A stretch of DNA of 64,000 bases, from positions 186,001-250,000 of the forward strand of contig CAZXWN010000001.1 in NCBI GenBank assembly GCA_964644695.1, given 5' to 3'. Position numbers and translations under genes: made by a program. This stretch comes from CAZXWN01 sp964644695 [NCBI: uncultured bacterium]. Its GTDB lineage: Bacteria; UBP4; UBA4092. The notes under the pieces were generated by a model. That model did not search any database, was not told where the DNA came from, and saw only the letters and a list, made by a program, of their open reading frames with translations. This document shows positions 35,961-44,409 of the stretch, one piece after another; the stretch's first letter is position 1; each line of letters starts with the position of its first letter.

Positions 35961-36025
35961 TTATCATTTTAGATGATTTTTTTTATAATCTGTACGATTC
36001 ACGGAGCTGTTCGGAGCACCTCCGT
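35961..36025 (+). promoter_or_regulatory. Possible promoter and leader hairpin before the amidase gene
   Basis: TTATCA (35961-35966), 17 bases and a perfect TATAAT (35984-35989) would start transcription near 35996. Directly after it, 36001-36025 can form a hairpin (ACGGAG/CCTCCGT ends, imperfect middle). The rest of the 339-base gap (35872-36210) shows no other feature. Confidence 0.4.
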
Positions 36026-36210
36026 AGATTATTCGTTGTTTCTGTGCCGGCTTATCATTAATAAAAACACATAAAAACTTATTTAACATTCATGATATCA
36101 GTTGTTTACATATTTTTATACATTATGTATTACCTCCAGGATAATACATTGACGAAAGACAGCATTACCGTTAAGATGAATCCGAAAACCATTTGATGAC
36201 AGGATGACAC

Positions 36211-37800
36211 ATGAAGAAGACCTCCTTTTTTGTATCATTAACGTTTATATTAGTAATAATCTTGTTAAATGGATGCGCTACTACAAAAGTAGACAAAGCC
36301 AATAGCCAAAAACCAACAAAAATTATGACTACAGAAAAAAATAATTTTCCAATACCCCCCTATGCTAAATATTTGAAGGACAAAAAAATCTGTTTAGATC
36401 CTGGACATGGTGGAGATGGTCACATCCCGGGATACAAAGCGGGACCTACCGGAGTTCGCGAAGCAGAAGTCAATTTGCGGGTTGCGTTACAGTTGAAATC
36501 CTGGTTGGAAGAATGTGGTGCAAAGGTATATATGACACGGACTACCGACATCGCCGTGAGCCTGAATCAGCGGACAGAGTATGCTAATTCTTGTGGTGCG
36601 GACTATTTTCTGTCCATGCATCACAATGCGATAAGCAATCCTTCAACAAACTTTACCAGTACCTGGTATCATGCTGAGGTCGATTATTCGCATTTATGCC
36701 TTGATATGGCTCGATATATCCAAGATGGGGTGGCTGATGCTTTAGGATTAGAACAACGAGCCATGGTTCCATTGAAAAGTGATTATTATGTTTATCCAGA
36801 TGCTGGATTTGCTGTTTTAAGAAATACCCGGATCCCGGCCGTATTGTGTGAAGCTTCCTTCCATTCTAATCCTGAGGAAGAACAACGGATAAATAATCCT
36901 GAATATAATAAACGTGAGGCGTATGGATATTTTATTGGTTTGGCCAAATTCTTCTATTCTGGAGTGCCTCGATATGAGGTTTTATCTCCTTCAAAATCGA
37001 TTAAAAACCGAACCCCGGAGATCACTGTCAAAATTAATGATGGGTTGAATAGCAGGCTTATTTTGGAAGACTCCTTAAAACTAAAGCTGGATGGTGAGGA
37101 TATCCCTTATCTCTATGACCGTTCATCAGGAACAGTAAATTCATTAATCACTAAACCCTTACAGAATAATTATCATTCTATTGAAGTTTTATATATGAAT
37201 TTGAATAAAACGAGTGCATATCCTGACAAGTTTGTTTTCCAAGTTGTTCCTGAAGTCCATACTATTTCGATGGATGTAAGTCCCTTTGTTTTACCCAATG
37301 ATGGGCAAGCTATTGCTGGAATTAAACTCACAGTAAAAGATGATGAGAATAATCCTGTTGCTGATGGCACTCCCATTGAATTAGCGAGCCAGCAGATGAG
37401 ATTTTCATCTTCGACCGTATATACATTAAATGGAGAAGCCTTAGCTTATGTAATTGCTTCGCAGGACACAGGAGTTTTTACGATAACCGCTCATAACCAG
37501 CAAGCTTCCTGTGTGGCTCAAATCAGAGTCGCAACTTCAACTAAGGGGTATCTGACAGGGTCCGTTTTTGATCAAAAAACCGGTTTGCCTGTGGTCGGCG
37601 CCAAAGTCGTTCCACTTTATCTTGTGGAAAATCCCGGAGTAGAGACCTTCAGTGATGGTATTTTCATTATGGGTGGTTTGGATGCCAAGAAGCAACTCAT
37701 ACAAATTCAGGCAGATGGGTATGAAACACTTAACTATGAAGCTGATTTATTGCCTAATCAAAGCCAAAATTTGCGATTTGAGTTAATTCGGAAACAATGA
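36211..37800 (+). CDS. Lipoprotein N-acetylmuramoyl-L-alanine amidase with Ig-like tail
   Basis: A 529-residue protein. A lipoprotein signal with lipobox LNGC (Cys at about 22) suggests membrane attachment. Residues about 50-260 are an Amidase_3 domain: CLDPGHGG (zinc His), REAEVNL (zinc Glu), FLSMHHNA (zinc His) and LCEASFHSN (catalytic Glu), so the site is complete. It would cut the bond between MurNAc and L-alanine. The tail has an invasin/Big_1-like domain (about 350-440, DGQAIAGIKLTVKDD) and a carboxypeptidase-regulatory-like beta domain (about 450-529), likely for adhesion or positioning. Confidence 0.88.
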   Translation: MKKTSFFVSLTFILVIILLNGCATTKVDKANSQKPTKIMTTEKNNFPIPPYAKYLKDKKICLDPGHGGDGHIPGYKAGPTGVREAEVNLRVALQLKSWLEECGAKVYMTRTTDIAVSLNQRTEYANSCGADYFLSMHHNAISNPSTNFTSTWYHAEVDYSHLCLDMARYIQDGVADALGLEQRAMVPLKSDYYVYPDAGFAVLRNTRIPAVLCEASFHSNPEEEQRINNPEYNKREAYGYFIGLAKFFYSGVPRYEVLSPSKSIKNRTPEITVKINDGLNSRLILEDSLKLKLDGEDIPYLYDRSSGTVNSLITKPLQNNYHSIEVLYMNLNKTSAYPDKFVFQVVPEVHTISMDVSPFVLPNDGQAIAGIKLTVKDDENNPVADGTPIELASQQMRFSSSTVYTLNGEALAYVIASQDTGVFTITAHNQQASCVAQIRVATSTKGYLTGSVFDQKTGLPVVGAKVVPLYLVENPGVETFSDGIFIMGGLDAKKQLIQIQADGYETLNYEADLLPNQSQNLRFELIRKQ

Positions 37801-37816
37801 TTTAGATTTTCGATAC

Positions 37817-37843
37817 TTGATTAAGGGTTCTATCCGCTATAAT
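37817..37843 (+). promoter_or_regulatory. Probable promoter of the LolA-like secreted protein gene
   Basis: TTGATT (37817-37822), a 15-base spacer (short) and a perfect TATAAT (37838-37843), with AAGGAGA and the ATG at 37908 downstream. Confidence 0.4.
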
Positions 37844-37907
37844 ATAAACTAGTTTTAAGTTTTTAAATACAGCATTGTCAGGTATTAATGGAAGGAGATT
37901 TTTCCGT

Positions 37908-39101
37908 ATGAAACGCTTTCGTTTTATAACGGTTATTTTAACCTTGTTAGTTTTGGGATTGGTGATGTCCCTGTCTTTTGCTTTGCCAATCAAAATCAAG
38001 AATCGTAATGAGATCGATATCAAGTTAATTGAAGCCGATAGTAATAATGTCAAAATCGAACGAAATGGAGTGATTTTGACTGTTCCAAGAGCCCAGTTTG
38101 AATCACCCGTTTCTGTTTGGACAGATTTAACTCAGAAATCTCTTTATGCGGGTGATACAGAAAAAGCCTATGGATATGCCCAACAAATCTTGATCTGGGA
38201 CCCCTTGAATGTCCAGGCACAGTTTATTGTTGATAAAGTGGATGCTATTGTTGCCGAGCAGAAGCGTATTGAGCAGGCCCGTCAAGAAGAGATTGAAGCT
38301 AAGGATCGTTATGCTGCGGTTCGAGAACAAGTCACTCGTGAAGTGAAGCGTAATCTCGAACTTCAGGCCATGACCCCTGAAAAAATTCTTGCAAAAGTAA
38401 AAGAAACATATCAGGCCATGACTACATATACCATCAAACTGAAAAGTGTGGTGGATATCAAGGCGAATGGTGTTTCTCAGACAATGGAAATTCCTACCTC
38501 AATTACAGGTATGAAGCCTGACCTTATGAAAATTGATATTCAGATTCCTTATATGGATTCACAAATATACATACAATCAACTTCGGCTTTAGTGTATATG
38601 CCAAAAGCTAAACAATATATTCGCTTAGCAGAAAGTGAATTAAGATCTATTCTTCCCAACAATAATATGTCGGGTGGGATTGAAAATGTCTTTAACGGCT
38701 TAAATCAATATGAAGCTCTCGCTGGTTTGGCTTCAAAAGCAAAGGTCTTGCGTCGTGAAAGCATTGATTTTGACGGGAAATCTGTTGAATGTTTTGTCAT
38801 TCAAATAGATGCTCCAGCGCTTCCTCAGGGAACAGCTGCTGAAATTGGACAAATGTATTATTGGGTAGGCGTGGAATCTTCCTTAGTTTTAAAACAGGAA
38901 ATGTCTATGAGTGTTAAAAACAGCAGTGGGGAAATTCCTGTAAAACAAAGCATCTTAACTGAGAGCATTGAATCTAATATCCCAATGGAAAAATCAGCCT
39001 TTGAGTTTACTCCTCCAGCTGATGCTAAACAGCTGGATATAGCGAAAATGCTTCAAGGTTTGATGCAAATGAATGTTGGTGGCGCCAAAACAGCAAAATA
39101 A
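37908..39101 (+). CDS. Secreted LolA-like / outer-membrane lipoprotein-sorting domain protein
   Basis: A 397-residue exported protein (signal peptide ending about SFALP). Residues 25-120 hold a short beta segment and TPR-like helices, then a charged coiled coil (about 105-140). Residues 145-380 resemble LolA/DUF-type lipoprotein-sorting proteins: an LKSVVDIKANG strand, a GMKPDLMKI strand, and the typical end FEFTPPADAK. A lipid- or lipoprotein-binding role in the periplasm is likely. ATG 37908 follows AAGGAGA and is preferred over an in-frame start at 37875. It has its own terminator. Its N-terminal layout echoes the TPR protein at 1719. Confidence 0.7.
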   Translation: MKRFRFITVILTLLVLGLVMSLSFALPIKIKNRNEIDIKLIEADSNNVKIERNGVILTVPRAQFESPVSVWTDLTQKSLYAGDTEKAYGYAQQILIWDPLNVQAQFIVDKVDAIVAEQKRIEQARQEEIEAKDRYAAVREQVTREVKRNLELQAMTPEKILAKVKETYQAMTTYTIKLKSVVDIKANGVSQTMEIPTSITGMKPDLMKIDIQIPYMDSQIYIQSTSALVYMPKAKQYIRLAESELRSILPNNNMSGGIENVFNGLNQYEALAGLASKAKVLRRESIDFDGKSVECFVIQIDAPALPQGTAAEIGQMYYWVGVESSLVLKQEMSMSVKNSSGEIPVKQSILTESIESNIPMEKSAFEFTPPADAKQLDIAKMLQGLMQMNVGGAKTAK

Positions 39102-39114
39102 GATATGAATTATC

Positions 39115-39149
39115 AGGCGCTGGGAAGAATTCTTTCCAGCGCCTTTTTC
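39115..39149 (+). terminator. Intrinsic terminator
   Basis: A 12-bp stem (AGGCGCTGG with its complement, extended by one G-T and two A-T pairs; 39115-39126 with 39133-39144) followed by TTTTT. It ends the LolA-like gene. Confidence 0.9.
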
Positions 39150-39189
39150 ATTAAAATATTTATTTTGAAAGAAAATGGAGTAAAGAATA

Positions 39190-39828
39190 GTGATTGACTT
39201 TACAGGTATTTCGCAGGCATTGATCAGTGGTAATTCGAAAAAAGTTAAAGAAATGACAGAGGCTGCTCTTCAGGCTGGAGCAGATCCAAGAGAACTGCTT
39301 GATAAGGCTTTTATTTCGGGTATGGCCGTTGTGGGTGAGAGATTTAAAAGTGGTGAGTGTTTTGTTCCCGAAGTGTTGATTGCTGCGAAGGCGATGCATG
39401 CGGGAATGGGATTAGTAAAACCATTACTCGTTCAATCCGGCGCAAAGAATTCAGGGAAAATTGTAATTGGTACCGTTCGTGGTGATATGCACGATATTGG
39501 GAAAAACCTGGTCACAATGATGCTGGAAGGAGCCGGTTTTGAGGTTGTTGATTTAGGTGTGGATGTTCCACCAGCCAAGTTTGTGGAAAAAGTACAGGAA
39601 GTCAAACCTGACATTGTCGCCTTATCTGCCTTATTAACAACTACAATGTTGGCAATGAAAGATGTTATAAAAGCCCTTAATGATGCAGGTGTCCGTTCTG
39701 ATGTGAAAGTTATGATTGGTGGAGCGCCTGTTACGGATAAATATGCACAGCAAATTGGTGCTGATGGATACTCAAGTGATGCACCCGGTGCTGTCGAAAT
39801 AGCCCAAAACCTTATTTCTAAAAACTAA
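39190..39828 (+). CDS. Corrinoid (B12-binding) methyltransferase-type protein
   Basis: A 212-residue protein with the two-part MtbC/MetH-like layout: a helical cap (about 1-85) and a Rossmann B12 domain (about 88-212). The cobalt-ligand motif D-x-H-x-x-G is present (GDMHDIGKN). Partner proteins normally are a substrate:corrinoid methyltransferase and a corrinoid:THF methyltransferase, plus an activator. None lies beside it; the next gene is an FAH-family enzyme. The start is GTG at 39190. Methyl substrate unknown. Confidence 0.9.
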   Translation: MIDFTGISQALISGNSKKVKEMTEAALQAGADPRELLDKAFISGMAVVGERFKSGECFVPEVLIAAKAMHAGMGLVKPLLVQSGAKNSGKIVIGTVRGDMHDIGKNLVTMMLEGAGFEVVDLGVDVPPAKFVEKVQEVKPDIVALSALLTTTMLAMKDVIKALNDAGVRSDVKVMIGGAPVTDKYAQQIGADGYSSDAPGAVEIAQNLISKN

Positions 39829-39840
39829 GATGAGAGCGCA

Positions 39841-40734
39841 ATGAAACTCACGACTTTTTTCCTCAAGAAAGAAAAACATATTGGTCTTTTAATTAATGAC
39901 TATGTTGTTGATTTTGACCTTGCTGCTAAACGGATGAGAATACCCTCATTTCCCAGAGATATGAAAGAGTTATTGGAAATGGGGTCTGTTGCAATGAATA
40001 ATGCAAGAGTTATTCATGAAAAAGCGGTTGAATTACTATCTCAAGGGAAACAGTCAAATTACTTATTTCCAGTGAAATCCGTTAAATTATGGGCTCCTGT
40101 TGATAAGCCAGAGAAGATTATTTGCATTGGTCAAAATTACATTGATCATTGCAGGGAACAAGGAGTTGAACCTCCTGAACGCCCCATCGTTTTTGCCAAG
40201 TTTTGGAATACTCTGAATGGCCCTTCTGAGCCTGTTTTATTACCAGGTGTTTCAGACAAAATTGATTATGAAGCTGAATTAGCTTTTGTTATTGGTAAGA
40301 GAGGACGAAATATATCTATTGATCAAGCGATGAAATATGTTGCAGGATATATGGTCTTAAATGATATAACTGCTAGAGATATCCAAAAGTCGGATGGGCA
40401 ATGGGTTCGAGGAAAATCATGTGATACTTTTGCTCCCTGTGGTCCGGCTTTGGTTACGAAAGATGAGATAAAGGATCCCCATCTTTTAAAAATATCTCTT
40501 AAACTCAATGGAAAAGTGATGCAGGAGTCATCCACATCCAATCTCATATTCAAGATTCCCTTCCTGATCGAATACCTGTCCAAAAGTATGACTTTACAGC
40601 CAGGAGATATTATCAGTACTGGAACCCCTCCAGGAGTTGGCTTTGCCAGAAAACCTCCAGTTTTTCTTAAAGCTGGTGACGTTGTCGAAACTTTTATTGA
40701 GAATATCGGCTGTTTAAAAAACAAAATTAAATAA
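39841..40734 (+). CDS. Fumarylacetoacetate hydrolase family protein
   Basis: A 297-residue FAH-family enzyme. The metal ligands E-x-E are in YEAELAFVIG, with VLNDITARDIQ and the C-terminal GDIISTGTPPGVGFA block. The family includes C-C hydrolases, oxaloacetate tautomerases/decarboxylases and related enzymes acting on 2-keto acid-like substrates; the N-terminal small domain is intact. It follows the corrinoid gene by 12 bases and precedes the ABC exporter by 9. The true substrate cannot be told. Confidence 0.88.
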   Translation: MKLTTFFLKKEKHIGLLINDYVVDFDLAAKRMRIPSFPRDMKELLEMGSVAMNNARVIHEKAVELLSQGKQSNYLFPVKSVKLWAPVDKPEKIICIGQNYIDHCREQGVEPPERPIVFAKFWNTLNGPSEPVLLPGVSDKIDYEAELAFVIGKRGRNISIDQAMKYVAGYMVLNDITARDIQKSDGQWVRGKSCDTFAPCGPALVTKDEIKDPHLLKISLKLNGKVMQESSTSNLIFKIPFLIEYLSKSMTLQPGDIISTGTPPGVGFARKPPVFLKAGDVVETFIENIGCLKNKIK

Positions 40735-40743
40735 ATTATTATT

Positions 40744-42585
40744 ATGAACTCCAAAGATGATGGTGGTTCTCACAAAGAAACTAACAGTACTCACGAACAA
40801 AAATCACCTGCAGTATGGCTAATTAGTTTTGTTAAGCCTTATGTTGGACGTGTTGTATTTGCGATTTTACTTACCTTATTGATTACTGTTCTGAACCTTA
40901 TTCAACCCAAACTTTTGCAGGTATTTTTAGATGATGTTGTTGGGAAAAATAAATGGCAGTGGATGTGGTGGATTAGTTCCGGGTTATTTGTTATTTACTT
41001 TACCCACGGAGTGATTTCGTATTTTAATACTCAATCCATTGCCCGCATTGGGCAAAGTGTTATTTTTGACTTACGGTTTCAGTTATACCGCAAGCTCCAA
41101 CAACTTTCTCTCAGTTTCTATGACAAGATGAGTACGGGAGCTATTGTTTCCCGTATGATGGATGATGTCATTTTGGTTCAGCAATTATTGACGGGTGCAA
41201 CTATTAATTTGGTGACTGATTTTCTGACTCTAATATTTGTTGTAATTATTTTGTTCAAAATGAATTGGGTAATGACACTTATGGTTTTTGCAATTCTTCC
41301 TCTCTATGGGCTGAATTTTCGTTTCTTCAAATCCAGGATACGTCAGGCACACAGAAATATTCGTGAAAAAATGGATTTGATAATGGGAGACTTGGAAGAA
41401 ACCATTTCTGGGGCAATGGTCGTAAAGTCGTTTTCAAAAGAGAAACACGAATCTATTGAATTTGTGACCAGTAATCGTGAAGCGTTGAATATGAATATGA
41501 AAGCTGCTTTTCTGGGCATGTCATTCTCCAGTATCGGTGGATTAATTAGTGGAGTGGGTGCTGCTGTAACTTTATGTTATGGAGCATGGGAAGTAATACA
41601 TGGTCGTCTTACTGTTGGAGAACTGACTGCATTCACTGCATGGGCTGGCTATCTTTATGGGCCTACCGCCAGATTAACTGAAGTAATAAATACTTTTCAA
41701 CAGGCGGCCACCTCATTAAATCGAATACATGAGATATTTATGACTATGCCTGATGTAAAAGAAATAGATAATGCAATTGTTCCAACTAACATTAAGGGAC
41801 ATGTGGTTTTTGATAATGTGAGTTTTGGTTATAATCCGGAACAAAAAGTCGTAAGTGAAATATCTCTAAACATAGAACCAGGAACAATTGTGGCTTTAGT
41901 TGGCCACACCGGATGTGGAAAAACGACATTAACCAGTTTGTTACTTAGATTCTATGATGTTACCTCTGGGAAAATTACTATTGATCAATATGATTTAAGA
42001 ACACTCAAACTAACGGCTCTGCGTGATCGGGTGGGTGTTGTTCTTCAGGACCCCGTTTTGTTTAATGAATCTATTAAAGAAAATATCCGATATGGTGAAA
42101 ATCATGCAACAGACGAACAGGTTATAAAGGCGGCTAAGATTGCTGAAATCCATGATTTCATAATGACTTTAAAAGATGGCTATGACACCCGCATGGGAGA
42201 AGGTGGTATCAAATTATCTGTCGGTGAAAAACAACGGTTGTCTATTGCCAGGGCAGTTGTTGGAGATCCTGCCATTCTGATAATGGACGAAGCAACTTCA
42301 TCTTTAGACTCAGAATCAGAAGCTTTAATTCAAAAAGCGCTGAATAATGTGATGAAAAATAAAACCTGTTTTATTATTGCCCATCGTCTCTCAACCATAG
42401 TTCGTGCTGATTTAATTGTGGTAATGGATAAAGGACGAATAATTGAAACTGGCAAACACAAAGATCTTGTTGAAAAACAGGATGGATTTTATGCACGATT
42501 ATATCAACAGCAATTTACTGTTCCATTAAAGCCTTTCCAGAAAGTAAATCAAGAAATAACTGCTGAAGAGACACCTTCACCATGA
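40744..42585 (+). CDS. ABC exporter half-transporter, subunit 1
   Basis: A 613-residue MsbA-like half-transporter: six membrane helices (about 30-320) and a C-terminal nucleotide-binding domain. Walker A is GHTGCGKTT, Walker B ILIMDEATS (normal catalytic Glu), H-loop IIAHRLS. The signature is non-standard: LSVGEKQR instead of LSGGQ. Its stop overlaps the next gene's ATG (ATGA). The degenerate signature matches a degenerate Walker B in subunit 2 (see findings), pointing to a heterodimeric exporter. Substrate unknown, perhaps a lipid or drug. Confidence 0.92.
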   Translation: MNSKDDGGSHKETNSTHEQKSPAVWLISFVKPYVGRVVFAILLTLLITVLNLIQPKLLQVFLDDVVGKNKWQWMWWISSGLFVIYFTHGVISYFNTQSIARIGQSVIFDLRFQLYRKLQQLSLSFYDKMSTGAIVSRMMDDVILVQQLLTGATINLVTDFLTLIFVVIILFKMNWVMTLMVFAILPLYGLNFRFFKSRIRQAHRNIREKMDLIMGDLEETISGAMVVKSFSKEKHESIEFVTSNREALNMNMKAAFLGMSFSSIGGLISGVGAAVTLCYGAWEVIHGRLTVGELTAFTAWAGYLYGPTARLTEVINTFQQAATSLNRIHEIFMTMPDVKEIDNAIVPTNIKGHVVFDNVSFGYNPEQKVVSEISLNIEPGTIVALVGHTGCGKTTLTSLLLRFYDVTSGKITIDQYDLRTLKLTALRDRVGVVLQDPVLFNESIKENIRYGENHATDEQVIKAAKIAEIHDFIMTLKDGYDTRMGEGGIKLSVGEKQRLSIARAVVGDPAILIMDEATSSLDSESEALIQKALNNVMKNKTCFIIAHRLSTIVRADLIVVMDKGRIIETGKHKDLVEKQDGFYARLYQQQFTVPLKPFQKVNQEITAEETPSP

Positions 42586-44327
42586 AGAATTTTCGTCGCT
42601 TAATAGTTGAGTTTATTCGTCCTTATTGGCCCAGAGTTTTGTACGCGTCATTATTTATGTCCCTTTTGACAATTTCCTGGGTTCCGATAATGTTATTGAC
42701 TAAGATGTTATTCGATGAGGTCATTCCACAAAAAGATGGAAAACTTCTAATCATTATTTTGTTGGGATTTCTTTGTATTTATTTGTTCCGAAGCATGGTT
42801 ACCTTTGCTCTCCAATATACTGTTTCCTTCCTGGGACAAAGAGTCGTCTATCACTTAAGGAGAAAATTGCACGACAAATTGGGACAATTACAGTTGAGTT
42901 ATTATGATCAGCGACTTACAGGGAAAATTATGGCCCGTGTCATGAATGATGTATCAGCTGTTCAGAATTTGGTGACTGGTGGATTCATCACAATGTTTAC
43001 TGATGCGATTATGGTTTTTGCTGTTATTGGTGTCCAATTCTATCTAAGTTGGCAATTAACATTAGCATCAATAATTGTTCTACCCATGTATGCCGTAAAC
43101 TATAGTTTCTTTGTTAAGCAAATTCGGGAAGTAAATAAGAAAATTAGGGAAAAAATATCTGAGATGTATGGGTTGTTAGCAGAAAGAGTATCTGCTGTTA
43201 GGCTGGTAAGATCCTTTGCCAAGGAAGAATATGAAATTAATCGATTTCGTGAAAAAGTGAATGATAATTATCAGTTAAATATTAAAAATTCGAAATTAAA
43301 CACATCCCTAGGGTCTGTGGCGGCCATTATAAGTGGATTAGGTACGGTTATATTTTTAAGTGTTGGCGGTTTAATGCTAAAAGAAAAACAAATGACTGTG
43401 GGGAGCTTTGTTGCTTTTCAATCATCCTTGATTTATTTGTATGGACCAATAGTTCGCTTAACCCAGGTGAATACAATTATCCAATGGGTTATGGTCAGTA
43501 TTAATCGAATCTTTGAGGTTTTAGATGAACCGGTTTTAATCACTGACAGAGATAATGCAATAGATTTGGGGAAATTCATTGGACATATTGAATTTAACCA
43601 TGTCGGTTTTAGGTATTCTTTATCTGAAAGTGATGTCCTAACAGCTATTGATCTAAATATTAGGCCAGGAACTGTTGTTGGAATTGTAGGTCCAAGTGGT
43701 AGTGGGAAAAGTACTTTTCTGAGTTTGATGGTCCGTTTGTATGATGTAGGCTCTGGATCTATCCGTATTGATGGACATGACATTCAGGATGTGAGACTCT
43801 CAAGTTTACGTCGTCATATTGGTTATGTCCCACAAGAGAGTTTTTTATTTTCGGGTACAATTAGGTCGAATATTTTATACGGTCGGATGGATGCAACTGA
43901 AAAAGAAATGATTGATGCCTCAATTGCAGCAGAAATTCATGAGTATATATTTGCTTTACCTGATAAATATGATACGGTGATTGGAGAAAGAGGTATTACT
44001 CTCTCAGGTGGACAGAAACAGAGAATAGCTCTAGCGCGTGCTTTATTAACTAAGCCGGGTGTATTGCTTTTGGATGACTGTACAAGTTCTCTAGATGCAG
44101 AAACAGAATCTCGTATTCAAAAGACCCTCGAAAAGTTACTGGAAGGTCGGTCAAGCTTTATTGTGGCGCACCGGTTATCCTCTGTGATGCATGCAGATTT
44201 GATTATTGTCTTGGAAAATGGTCGCATGGCCCAAAAGGGTACTCATAATGATTTGGTGAATCAAGAAGGTTTTTATGCCCGATTATTTGAAGAACAATAT
44301 AGTTCAATTTTGGAAAATACTCACTAA
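42582..44327 (+). CDS. ABC exporter half-transporter, subunit 2
   Basis: A 581-residue half-transporter with six helices and a nucleotide-binding domain. Walker A GPSGSGKST and signature LSGGQKQR are standard. Walker B reads VLLLDDCTSSLD: the catalytic glutamate is aspartate, so this ATP site is predicted to hydrolyse poorly. It overlaps subunit 1 by 4 bases (translational coupling). Confidence 0.92.
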   Translation: MKNFRRLIVEFIRPYWPRVLYASLFMSLLTISWVPIMLLTKMLFDEVIPQKDGKLLIIILLGFLCIYLFRSMVTFALQYTVSFLGQRVVYHLRRKLHDKLGQLQLSYYDQRLTGKIMARVMNDVSAVQNLVTGGFITMFTDAIMVFAVIGVQFYLSWQLTLASIIVLPMYAVNYSFFVKQIREVNKKIREKISEMYGLLAERVSAVRLVRSFAKEEYEINRFREKVNDNYQLNIKNSKLNTSLGSVAAIISGLGTVIFLSVGGLMLKEKQMTVGSFVAFQSSLIYLYGPIVRLTQVNTIIQWVMVSINRIFEVLDEPVLITDRDNAIDLGKFIGHIEFNHVGFRYSLSESDVLTAIDLNIRPGTVVGIVGPSGSGKSTFLSLMVRLYDVGSGSIRIDGHDIQDVRLSSLRRHIGYVPQESFLFSGTIRSNILYGRMDATEKEMIDASIAAEIHEYIFALPDKYDTVIGERGITLSGGQKQRIALARALLTKPGVLLLDDCTSSLDAETESRIQKTLEKLLEGRSSFIVAHRLSSVMHADLIIVLENGRMAQKGTHNDLVNQEGFYARLFEEQYSSILENTH

Positions 44328-44409
44328 ACATAGACCTCCTTGGTTTTACCTTCCTTACAAGGTTATAATTTTCATGAGTATGCTTATTACCTATACAGGA
44401 GAATTTGTT

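Noticed and set aside
39841-40734. FAH-family protein as true fumarylacetoacetase of tyrosine breakdown
   Set aside because: Length and sequence fit the short bacterial FAH family, not the longer FAH proper, and no tyrosine-degradation genes are near.
44275-44409. N-terminal extension of the glycosidase-like protein from 44275
   Set aside because: It overlaps the ABC transporter gene by over 50 bases and is not preceded by a ribosome site; AGGAGA precedes 44410.
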